Numbered from the stretch's first letter, positions 1 through 5,373 are shown. The stretch is 6,517 bases of DNA from Candidatus Cloacimonadota bacterium (GCA_027318525.1 DAHVPA010000112.1:1-6517), one strand, 5' to 3'. Program-made: numbers and translations. The notes: a model not told the origin generated them from the sequence alone.

Positions 1-273
1 CGCTGTGGCAGCTGGCAGGTTGATGTTGTCATAACCGGCTCCGGCGCGTACGACAATCTTGAGCTGTTTGGCGGCGTCGAGCACCTTTTCGTCCACAATG
101 TCGCTGCGGATAATCAGGGCTTCCGCATCGGCGACAGCTTTGTAAAAGTCTTCCACGTTGGTGTAGTTTTCCAGCCAGACGTGTTCATATTTGGCGGCAT
201 CGAGGGTGGCTTTGATTCTGTTCACCGCTTCAGCGGCAAAAGCCTTTTCTGTGGCTATTAAGACCTTGGGCAT
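1..273 (-). CDS. serA: D-3-phosphoglycerate dehydrogenase, N-terminal part (cut by window edge)
   Basis: This is the first 91 codons of a 2-hydroxyacid dehydrogenase, probably the cytoplasmic enzyme that oxidises 3-phosphoglycerate to 3-phosphohydroxypyruvate with NAD+, the first step of serine synthesis. The reading frame is open to the window edge. It starts MPKVLIATEKAFAAEAV and contains the substrate-domain signatures ALIIRSD (about residues 52-58) and IVVRAGAGYDNINLPAAT (about 73-90), the typical SerA stretch just before the Rossmann domain. The NAD-binding domain and catalytic Arg/Glu/His lie outside the window. The ATG at 273 is supported by a strong AAGGAG (280-285 on the complement) 6 bases upstream. 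The N-terminus resembles the short (about 300-residue) SerA of Bacteroidetes and anaerobic protists, but length cannot be checked here. A related 2-hydroxyacid dehydrogenase with another substrate is possible. Expression may be controlled by the structured leader upstream. Confidence 0.88.
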   Translation of the reverse strand, partial: MPKVLIATEKAFAAEAVNRIKATLDAAKYEHVWLENYTNVEDFYKAVADAEALIIRSDIVDEKVLDAAKQLKIVVRAGAGYDNINLPAATA

Positions 274-362
274 AATGTTCTCCTTATATGATTTTTTTAT
301 AAAACAAGCCTGCAAAAGAGCGATTTACCTGTCAATAGAAAAGACTGAAGCAAGTAATTACG

Positions 363-460
363 AAAAAACTGGATACCGACCTGCGTCGGTAAGACGCCTT
401 CCCGTTGAAGAACGGGAACCAGTTAAGGCTTCCTGTTGCGCAAGCAGAAAAAGTGCTTGC
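363..460 (-). ncRNA. Candidate structured leader/attenuator RNA upstream of serA
   Basis: Read on the minus strand this stretch folds into a 5' hairpin (arms 454-460 and 440-446, 7 bp, loop 447-453). A three-way junction follows: outer stem AACTGG (419-424) with CCAGTT (367-372), enclosing a perfect 8-bp hairpin (399-406/411-418, 4-nt loop) and a 6-bp hairpin (375-380/385-390, 4-nt loop). The 3' strand of the outer stem runs directly into six T residues (complement of 363-368), as in an intrinsic terminator. GCC(TT) at 425-429 can pair with (AA)GGC at 396-400, crossing the outer stem as a possible pseudoknot or alternative fold. It lies about 90 bases before the serA ATG. I recognise no known riboswitch consensus. 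It could instead be a free small RNA or a palindromic repeat read in either direction. Confidence 0.4.
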
Positions 461-467
461 CAAAATA

Positions 468-488
468 TTTGGATGCAGAGTTTGGATG
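468..488. repeat. 8-bp direct repeat TTTGGATG x2, possible operator
   Basis: TTTGGATG occurs at 468-475 and again at 481-488, a 13-bp period. The second copy overlaps the position expected for the -35 box of the rightward promoter and lies near the predicted start of the leftward serA transcript. The placement would suit a regulator-binding site, but no factor can be named. Confidence 0.3.
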
Positions 489-512
489 ATTAGATTGTAT
501 ATCAGGTATAAT
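482..512 (+). promoter_or_regulatory. Candidate promoter for DUF4476-nif3 unit
   Basis: A perfect TATAAT lies at 507-512, ten bases before the AAGGAG ribosome site (523-528) of the downstream gene. The best -35 is TTGGAT at 482-487 (3/6 match, long 19-base spacer), so the promoter may need an activator. The start would be near 519, giving a very short leader that excludes the folded segment further upstream. Confidence 0.4.
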
Positions 513-523
513 TTCTGACTTAA
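494..523 (-). promoter_or_regulatory. Candidate sigma-70-type promoter for serA leader
   Basis: On the minus strand a -10-like TACAAT (complement of 494-499, 5/6 to consensus) follows a weak -35 TTAAGT (complement of 518-523, 3/6) after 18 bases. Transcription would begin near 487, so the RNA would contain the folded segment at 363-460 and then serA. A perfect TTGACA also occurs closer to serA (complement of 330-335), but the hexamer 17 bases downstream is CAGGCT, a poor -10. Confidence 0.3.
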
Positions 524-535
524 GGAGAAACTTCC

Positions 536-1321
536 ATGCGTTACTTTGCAACATTGCTTCTGATTCTGATGAGCGTCGGTTTGTTTGCCCAAATCGGCAT
601 GAACATGAACACCCCCGAAGGCTCAATCAATATGTCCGTTACCGGCATCCCCATGGGACCGGATTCCAATCAGGCAACCATTGAACTGATTGTCGACAAG
701 CTGGAAAAACTGGAAAAAGAAGTCCACGTTAAGCTGCCCAAACTGGAAAAGAAGAAAGCTGAAAAGATCATGGCAGACGTCTATGAACTGCTTGCTTTGC
801 TGCAGTATGAAACCCCTCTCCCGGCTGATACTCCCGACAACGCTTCCGGTTCTGCCGCTTCCTCCTCCAGCAGCGCTTCCTCGTCATCCAGCTCGAACTC
901 CAACTCAAATTCCAACAGCTCGACTGTGAATATCAACATCACCGGCATGGACAATATGAACAACCCCCATGGCAATATGGATGACCATCCCCAGGGACAT
1001 AACAACCCTCCCGACCACAAACCTCACATGGGTCCCAAACCAATGCCGGACGGTGAATTCAGCACCATGATCAGCAAGATTAAAAAGGAAAGCTTTTCCG
1101 ATGACAAGATGCGTGTCCTGCGCACTGCCGCCAAGAATTTTAACTTCTCATGCGGTCAGATTGTCACTGTCCTGGATTGCTTCACCTTCTCCGAAGACAA
1201 GCTGGAAGCCCTGGGCATCACTTATCCCAAGGTTACCGATCCCAAAAACAACTACACCATCCTGGACAGCTTCACCTATTCCACAGACAAGGAAGAGGCT
1301 GAAGACATCATGAACCAGTAA
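536..1321 (+). CDS. Secreted DUF4476 protein with Ser/Asn linker and His/Met-rich segment
   Basis: The function is unknown. Residues 1-18 form a typical Sec signal peptide (MRYFATLLLILMSVGLFA), so the protein is exported, with no lipobox Cys. Residues 46-92 are a charged, probably helical segment (LEKLEKEVHVKLPKLEKKKAEK). Residues 104-129 are almost pure Ser/Asn/Ala, a flexible linker. Residues 138-171 are rich in Met, His, Asn, Pro and Asp (five His), a possible metal-binding tether. Residues 175-260 match DUF4476: F..MI.KI....F..DK....L...A....F...Q...VL..FTFSEDKLEAL.I.YPKV.D..NY.IL..F.YS.DK.EA. The domain has two copies of a F-[TY]-[FY]-S-x-D-K motif. Two short beta-like motifs echo each other, INMSVTGI (31-38) and VNINITGM (131-138). 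Cys206 and Cys215 could form a disulfide. The ATG at 536 has AAGGAG at 523-528, 7 bases upstream. The gene ends 6 bases before the Nif3 gene, so the two are probably co-transcribed. Confidence 0.85.
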   Translation: MRYFATLLLILMSVGLFAQIGMNMNTPEGSINMSVTGIPMGPDSNQATIELIVDKLEKLEKEVHVKLPKLEKKKAEKIMADVYELLALLQYETPLPADTPDNASGSAASSSSSASSSSSSNSNSNSNSSTVNINITGMDNMNNPHGNMDDHPQGHNNPPDHKPHMGPKPMPDGEFSTMISKIKKESFSDDKMRVLRTAAKNFNFSCGQIVTVLDCFTFSEDKLEALGITYPKVTDPKNNYTILDSFTYSTDKEEAEDIMNQ

Positions 1322-1327
1322 GGAATA

Positions 1328-2413
1328 ATGCAGGTTTCGGAGTTACTCGGATTATTAAATAAGCTGGCTCCCCAGGGGCTGGCAATGAATTGGGACAACG
1401 TCGGTCTGCAGGTCGGTTCACCCGATTGGCAGACCGGCAAAATCCTGCTCACGCTGGACGTCACACCATCCGTGGTGGACTATGCAGTGAAGCACAAGTT
1501 TGACCTCATCCTCAGCCACCATCCCTTTATCTTCAGACCCATCAACGCTGTGACCCGTCCCGACCTCCTCAAACTGGTCGAGCACAAAATCGCTGTCATC
1601 GCCATGCATACCAATCTGGACGTCGTGCCGCAGGGTGTGAACTATGCTTTGGCAGAAGCGCTCGGACTAAAAGTAAAGTCCTTCCTCAGCAGCGAGTCAG
1701 GTGCCAAGTGGTACCACGGCTCTGTGACGGTTCCGCCTTTATACGCAGATAAGCTGATGGAAGCCATCCATACCGCCGGCGCAGGCAGAATCGGCTTTTA
1801 TGACAACTGCGCCACCAAACACGAAGTGGCAGGCACCTTCCGTCCCCTGCAAGGCAGCAATCCCATGCTGGGAGAACACGGCAAGACCGAAAAGGTGGAT
1901 GAGCTTGAGCTGGAATTCATGGTGGACAGCTTTAACCTGCCTGCAGTCAAGCAAGCTATCGCTTCTGCCCATCCTTACGAAACCCCTGCCGTTTATTTTG
2001 TTGAAGTGGAGAATGCCAATCCCGCCTACGGACTGGGACTGATTTGCGAACTGCCCAAAGCAGTCTCTTTAAAGGATTTTGCCGCTAAGGTCAAAACCAG
2101 ACTACAAGCTCCATACGTGCAGCTTTGGACTGCCGGCAAGGGTGAAAGCTCCAAAGTCAAAACAATAGCCATCTGCGGAGGAGCCGGCGGCAGCTTAATT
2201 AATACTGCGACAGGCAAAGCAGATGTCCTCATCACCGGCGACCTCAACTACCATGCCCTGCTGGACAGCAAAATCCCGCTCATCAATGCAGGACACTTCT
2301 ACACGGAATTCCCCATCCTGGGCAAGCTGCAGGACCTGCTCAAACAGGAGCAGATAACTTCGTCCATCTTTCCCCTCAAATACCACGAGATAAACCACAA
2401 TATCTTAGTCTAA
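1328..2413 (+). CDS. Nif3-like dinuclear metal centre protein (YqfO/YbgI family)
   Basis: This 361-residue protein is the long form of the family, close in size to Bacillus YqfO. The N-terminal half has WDNVGLQVG (22-30), LSHHPFIF (62-69) and HTNLD (94-98). The C-terminal half has ITGDLNYHA (302-310) and NAGHFYTE (320-327). His64, His65, Asp98, His323 and Glu327 are the expected ligands of the two metal ions. Residues about 130-230 are the inserted PII/CutA-like domain that ends in the family signature HPYETPA. The family forms toroidal hexamers in the cytoplasm. It is often annotated as GTP cyclohydrolase I type 2, but the physiological reaction is unsettled. AAGGA (1320-1324), overlapping the stop of the DUF4476 gene, serves as ribosome site 3 bases before ATG 1328. 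This is tight and suggests translational coupling. A strong terminator follows. Confidence 0.93.
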   Translation: MQVSELLGLLNKLAPQGLAMNWDNVGLQVGSPDWQTGKILLTLDVTPSVVDYAVKHKFDLILSHHPFIFRPINAVTRPDLLKLVEHKIAVIAMHTNLDVVPQGVNYALAEALGLKVKSFLSSESGAKWYHGSVTVPPLYADKLMEAIHTAGAGRIGFYDNCATKHEVAGTFRPLQGSNPMLGEHGKTEKVDELELEFMVDSFNLPAVKQAIASAHPYETPAVYFVEVENANPAYGLGLICELPKAVSLKDFAAKVKTRLQAPYVQLWTAGKGESSKVKTIAICGGAGGSLINTATGKADVLITGDLNYHALLDSKIPLINAGHFYTEFPILGKLQDLLKQEQITSSIFPLKYHEINHNILV

Positions 2414-2434
2414 CTCTTTCCCAATAAATTCTTT

Positions 2435-2468
2435 AGCCCTGCTGTCCTGTGCGGCGGGGCTTTCTTTT
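2435..2468 (+). terminator. Rho-independent terminator after the Nif3 gene
   Basis: AGCCCTGC (2435-2442) pairs with GCGGGGCT (2454-2461) over 8 bp including one G-U, with an 11-base loop, followed by TTTCTTTT (2461-2468). It lies 21 bases after the Nif3 stop and ends the DUF4476-Nif3 transcript. Confidence 0.85.
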
Positions 2469-2507
2469 ATCATGATGAAACGCAGGATTGAGCGTCCCCT
2501 TTTGTTC

Positions 2508-2557
2508 CGAGGGGTCATCGAGGGGTCTTCGAGGGGTTAGCCCACGCTGACCCCTCG
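2508..2557. repeat. Three 11-bp-spaced CGAGGGGT copies plus inverted fourth copy
   Basis: CGAGGGGT begins at 2508, 2519 and 2530, an exact 11-base period. The inverted form ACCCCTCG is at 2550-2557. The third copy and the inverted copy form a 12-bp hairpin (2530-2541/2546-2557, one G-T wobble, loop CCAC). Upstream AGCGT (2491-2495) can pair with ACGCT (2544-2548), and CCCCT (2496-2500) with any AGGGG. No T-tract follows, so it is not an obvious terminator. It is more likely a dispersed palindromic element or a protein-binding array. The remainder of the gene-free stretch 2414-2778 holds a TTCTG/CAGAA mini-hairpin (2582-2595) and a partly repeated AACGGAA motif near 2599-2612, but no coding sequence. 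Confidence 0.6.
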
Positions 2558-2711
2558 CAGCAATTATGGAAGATAAGGGATTTCTGATTACAGAATTAAC
2601 GGAAATAACGGAATGGAATAATGAGTCAAAAAGACGGCACAGCAGATCACACCTAAGCCATTATTTGTTATAGCTGTTATGTCGTCCTGATGAACAAATT
2701 CCACTCTGTAT

Positions 2712-2729
2712 CAATCCTTCGGGGGATTG
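2712..2729. repeat. CAATCC/GGATTG hairpin, probable repeat remnant
   Basis: CAATCC (2712-2717) and GGATTG (2724-2729) form a 6-bp stem with loop TTCGGG. The block lies 50 bases beyond the stop of the minus-strand gene ending at 2779. No T-tract follows on either strand, so it is not a convincing terminator. The 10-mer CAATCCTTCG recurs at 4041-4050, suggesting a dispersed intergenic repeat. Confidence 0.4.
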
Positions 2730-2778
2730 TATTGTGTAGAGCTTTGCCAGTAGTAGTATGCCGATATCGTGATCTTAC

Positions 2779-3474
2779 TTATCTATCAGGCTTTACCAGA
2801 TTCAATACTGAATCTAAAATGCTGCTTTGTTGACTTTGTCCGCCCTTCAGATTGGATTGCACCTTGTTCAGCACCCCGTCTTTAAGCAGGTCAACCACTG
2901 AATCCATTACGCTATTAGGAATTTTGCCTTCAGAGGTCAGTTGTTCAGCAGTGACTCCCTGCTTTTGCAGAATATGCCCCAAAATGCCTCCCAAAGCACC
3001 TTCTCCGCCAATCGACTGCAGCAGTGCACCAAGGATGTTACCGGATTGCTGAGGTTGGTCATCTTCCTGTTTATCTCCACCCAGGATTCCACCCAGCAGG
3101 TCCATCAAGCCACCTGATTTCTGCTGCGGTTCTGCTTCCTGTTTATCGCCACCCAAGATTCCGCCCAGCAGGTCCATCAAGCCACCTGATTGCTGTGGTT
3201 GCTCCTGGTTTTGATTTGCTCCGCCTAAAAGACCGCCCAGCAGGTCTCCAAGTCCACCCTGGCTGTCAGACTTATCAGTTGCTCCGGAAAGAGCACCCTG
3301 CAGAAGACCCAGGATGCCTTCTTCCCTGTCCTGATCAGGATTGAGAGTGCGCTTAACCAGTCCTGCTACATTCTCATCATCGTCCGGAGTATCGTCAGTG
3401 GGCGTCATGGACAGCTTTACCTTATCCAGAACACTCTGCAGAATAGAGTTTGTGAGTTCTTTCGGTATTGGCAT
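2779..3474 (-). CDS. Gly/Leu/Gln-rich protein with three 24-residue tandem repeats, function unknown
   Basis: I do not recognise a defined family with confidence; the composition is reminiscent of DUF937-like proteins. The 231-residue protein has no signal peptide or clear membrane helix. Residues 1-23 form an amphipathic start (MPIPKELTNSILQSVLDKV), and 24-35 are Asp/Thr/Pro-rich and acidic. Three tandem 24-residue repeats follow at 72-95, 96-119 and 120-143, consensus GGLMDLLGGILGGDKQE plus a polar Q/P/E tail. Half-copies flank them (EGILGLLQGALSG at 52-64; SGNILGALLQSIGG at 144-157). The C-terminal 160-231 is probably helical (ILGHILQKQGV, SVMDSVVDLLKDGVLNKV). The hydrophobic Gly/Leu core alternating with polar linkers suggests self-association. 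ATG at 3474 is preceded by AGGAGA (complement of 3482-3487) at good spacing. It lies 139 bases downstream of the other minus-strand repeat gene and may share its transcript. Confidence 0.8.
   Translation of the reverse strand: MPIPKELTNSILQSVLDKVKLSMTPTDDTPDDDENVAGLVKRTLNPDQDREEGILGLLQGALSGATDKSDSQGGLGDLLGGLLGGANQNQEQPQQSGGLMDLLGGILGGDKQEAEPQQKSGGLMDLLGGILGGDKQEDDQPQQSGNILGALLQSIGGEGALGGILGHILQKQGVTAEQLTSEGKIPNSVMDSVVDLLKDGVLNKVQSNLKGGQSQQSSILDSVLNLVKPDR
3063..3191 (-). repeat. 72-bp coding tandem repeat
   Basis: The segment 3063-3119 recurs at 3135-3191 with only three base differences over 57 bases, an exact 72-base offset. A third, diverged copy lies upstream in the gene (about 3190-3261). 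The near-identity of two copies points to recent duplication or gene conversion and to likely copy-number variation between strains. Confidence 0.9.
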
Positions 3475-3613
3475 TAGTTTGTCTCCTGTATGTAAATGAT
3501 TAAGTGTTTAGAAAATAAAAGTAGCCACAGCTTGGAATAATCACATATCTGAATCCATAAGGAATTCATCTAAGTGGCAATCCGACCTCTCGCCGGCAGG
3601 AAAAAACGTATTC

Positions 3614-3937
3614 TTAGTTGGTTTTATCGGGTTCGACGACGTCCTTGACTTTGTCAGCGACCTTGTCGATAGCGCCTTCTATCTTTTCATCCAGGTCAGT
3701 CTTATCCAAAGCGCCTTTGACCTTGTCGGTGGCTTTATCCACAAAGCTTTCCAGCTTATCATCCAAGCCGGTTTTGTCCAAAGCTTCTTTGACTTTACCC
3801 TTGGCTTTATCCACCATGCCGTCCAGTTTTTCATCCAGATTGGTCTTGTCCAGAGCTTCTTTGGCTTTATCCTTGGCTTTGTCCACCAGGTTGTCCAGCT
3901 TGCCCTTTTTCCCAAATAGCTTATCTAAGATTCCCAT
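3614..3937 (-). CDS. Small LEA-like lysine/aspartate-rich helical repeat protein
   Basis: This 107-residue cytoplasmic protein starts MGILDKLFGKKG and then consists wholly of four 24-residue repeats (13-36, 37-60, 61-84 and a 23-residue last copy, 85-107). The consensus is KLDxxVDKAKDKVKEALDKTxLDE. Alternating Lys/Asp with Ala/Val/Leu every 3-4 residues predicts amphipathic helices broken at the KTxLD segment. Cys, Trp, His, Arg and Pro are absent or almost absent. This resembles group-3 LEA and related hydrophilic stress proteins, which protect proteins or membranes on drying or osmotic stress. The assignment is by composition only, and a structural or membrane-associated role is equally possible. 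ATG 3937 has a very strong AAAGGAGG (complement of 3943-3950) and a good promoter upstream, which suggests high expression. Confidence 0.85.
   Translation of the reverse strand: MGILDKLFGKKGKLDNLVDKAKDKAKEALDKTNLDEKLDGMVDKAKGKVKEALDKTGLDDKLESFVDKATDKVKGALDKTDLDEKIEGAIDKVADKVKDVVEPDKTN
3617..3901 (-). repeat. Four 72-bp coding tandem repeats
   Basis: Repeat boundaries fall at 3901, 3829, 3757 and 3685 (minus-strand direction), each 72 bases apart, with the last shortened to 69. The copies are visibly similar but diverged at many third positions, so this array is older than the one in the neighbouring gene. It occupies all but the first 12 codons of the gene. Confidence 0.88.
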
Positions 3938-3964
3938 GTCTGCCTCCTTTCTTTTTATACAGTA

Positions 3965-3993
3965 ACTTTATGTTTATGAGTAGTTCATGTCAA
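3965..3993 (-). promoter_or_regulatory. Sigma-70-type promoter of the LEA-like gene
   Basis: On the minus strand a perfect TTGACA (complement of 3988-3993) is followed after exactly 17 bases by TAAAGT (complement of 3965-3970, 4/6 to TATAAT). The start would be near 3958, about 20 bases before the ATG, leaving room for the AAAGGAGG site. Confidence 0.6.
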
Positions 3994-4040
3994 GGAAAAA
4001 AGCTCAGTGGGATTTTATAGCTTATTCAAACTGTGCTTAG

Positions 4041-4079
4041 CAATCCTTCGCCGGACTCAGGGTATCATTCCGGATTTTT
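4041..4079. repeat. CAATCC-CCGG block with weak hairpin, repeat remnant
   Basis: CCGGA (4051-4055) can pair with TCCGG (4069-4073) around a 13-base loop, followed by ATTTTT. It is preceded by CAATCCTTCG, also present at 2712. A looser relative, CAATCC then CGCCGG, lies at 3578-3596. No + strand gene ends nearby, so a terminator role is unlikely. Confidence 0.25.
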
Positions 4080-4111
4080 ATTAATCTGAATAAGGGTGCA
4101 GCAGTAATTGC

Positions 4112-4141
4112 TTGACGTAATTCACTCTATTGCGCAACTAT
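4112..4141 (+). promoter_or_regulatory. Possible promoter giving a leaderless yprB-like mRNA
   Basis: TTGACG (4112-4117, 5/6 to the -35 consensus) is followed after 18 bases by AACTAT (4136-4141, 3/6 to -10). Initiation 7-8 bases downstream would fall on or next to the ATG at 4149, consistent with the missing Shine-Dalgarno sequence. The -10 match is weak. Confidence 0.3.
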
Positions 4142-4148
4142 CCACCCC

Positions 4149-5366
4149 ATGAACTTTGAGAAGATGCTCACCGACCCGGAAGCCTTCAGCGCTGAGATAA
4201 AGCAAAAGATATACAAAGCGCTGCAGAGCACCGTCAAGGGCGAATTCTCCACCCACAAGGACTACCCCGTTTTCATCACCCGCAAGAAGTTCAGGCAGAC
4301 CACCATGACGGAAGGGCTGCCCATCCTGGTGCCCAATATCCCCAACGTCATCCTCGACTGGGCAAAGATAGACGACAAGACAATCACCCATGACGACCTG
4401 CTGATCATAGATTTGGAAACGACCGGACTCAGCCGCGGGGGCGGAATGATTGCCTTCCTGATTGGCGTCGGGTATTATGAAAACGACAGCTTCATCGTGG
4501 AGCAGTATTTCCTGCCCGAACCGGATGCGGAAATCAATGCCTTTGACCTGCTCCTGCCGCTGCTGGATAAAAGAGCCGTGCTCGTCACCTTCAACGGCAA
4601 GACCTTTGATCTGCCTGTTTTGGAAAGCCGCTTCCTGCATAACCAGTTATGGATTGATTTGCGCTCCAAGAGCCATATAGACGTGCTGCACCTCGCCAGA
4701 CGCCTCTGGAAAAGGAAAGTGCCGTCCTGCGCCCTGGAAACTCTGGAATACTACATTTTAGGGCATATAAGGGACAAGGAACTCGATATTGACGGCGGCG
4801 AAATTCCCCAGACCTACTTCCAGTTCCTGATTAATGGCGACCCGGAACTGCTGCAGCGCATCTTTATCCATAACCAGACCGACGTCCTGCACACAGCGGC
4901 TTTACTGGCAATGATTTGTGAGCAGATAGACTATCCCCTGCCCACAGACAGGGACATCAGGATAGATTATCATGCCGTCGGCAAGCTTTACCAGTCGCAG
5001 GGCTATAAAGACGAGGCAAAGCACATCCTCAGCGCTTTGGCAGACGAGAATTATATCACGCCCGAACTGGTTTACGACCTCGGCATCCTGCACAAAAAGG
5101 ACAAGCTATGGAGCGAAGCGGAACACTTCTTCCGCCAGGGCACGGACCTCTTGCACGCTCCCAGTATGCTGGAACTCAGCATGTTGATGGAATCCAAGCA
5201 CAAGGACTTTGAGTCCGCCCTGCTCATTGCCGAAGCCCTGCTCAACCAGATGCTTTCCGACCCTTTCAAAACAGATAAAAAGCAGGCAGACTTGGAGAAA
5301 CGTATCAACCGATTAAAAGATAAGATGAGCAGACCACAGAAGGCACAGAAAACACAGGGAAAATAA
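4149..5366 (+). CDS. YprB-type DEDD exonuclease (RNase H-like fold) with TPR-like tail
   Basis: This 405-residue cytoplasmic protein has a ribonuclease-H-like DEDD exonuclease domain (YprB / RNase_H_2 type) at about 82-262. Motifs in order are LIIDLETTGL with Asp88 and Glu90 (Exo I), VTFNGKTFDLPVLESRF with Asp154 (Exo II), HIDVLHLARRLWK (175-188, Asp178) with SCALETLE, and HNQTDVLHTAALL with Asp245 (Exo III). The four acidic metal ligands are therefore intact. Residues about 275-385 are helical and TPR-like (AVGKLYQSQGYKDEAKHIL, ELVYDLGILHKKDKLWSEAEHFF), and the end is a basic Lys/Gln tail (KAQKTQGK). The substrate is unknown; single-stranded DNA or RNA 3' ends are likely by family. ATG 4149 has no Shine-Dalgarno sequence. 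No other start codon exists between it and the in-frame stop at 4113, and the next ATG is residue 6. rph follows 97 bases later. Confidence 0.9.
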   Translation: MNFEKMLTDPEAFSAEIKQKIYKALQSTVKGEFSTHKDYPVFITRKKFRQTTMTEGLPILVPNIPNVILDWAKIDDKTITHDDLLIIDLETTGLSRGGGMIAFLIGVGYYENDSFIVEQYFLPEPDAEINAFDLLLPLLDKRAVLVTFNGKTFDLPVLESRFLHNQLWIDLRSKSHIDVLHLARRLWKRKVPSCALETLEYYILGHIRDKELDIDGGEIPQTYFQFLINGDPELLQRIFIHNQTDVLHTAALLAMICEQIDYPLPTDRDIRIDYHAVGKLYQSQGYKDEAKHILSALADENYITPELVYDLGILHKKDKLWSEAEHFFRQGTDLLHAPSMLELSMLMESKHKDFESALLIAEALLNQMLSDPFKTDKKQADLEKRINRLKDKMSRPQKAQKTQGK

Positions 5367-5373
5367 AGAGTAC

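Noticed and set aside
296..335. TTGACA...TATAAA as the serA promoter
   Set aside because: The boxes are 28 bases apart, too far for one sigma-70 promoter, and the hexamer at the correct distance (CAGGCT) is poor.
191..493. 100-codon + strand open frame
   Set aside because: It lies antisense to the well-supported serA start, crosses the foldable intergenic segment, and has no ribosome site or recognisable domain.
2712..2729. Terminator for the minus-strand Gly/Leu repeat gene
   Set aside because: The hairpin is not followed by a T-tract on the minus strand and is better explained as a dispersed repeat.
3063..3191. CRISPR-like direct repeats
   Set aside because: The copies are contiguous in-frame coding repeats of 72 bp without unique spacers.
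3618..3965. 115-codon + strand open frame rich in Ser/Leu
   Set aside because: It is the antisense shadow of the Lys/Asp repeat gene; the regular repeat forces an open complementary frame.
4122..4640. 172-codon minus-strand open frame over the yprB-like gene
   Set aside because: It is antisense to the conserved Exo I and Exo II motifs and shows no ribosome site or family signature.
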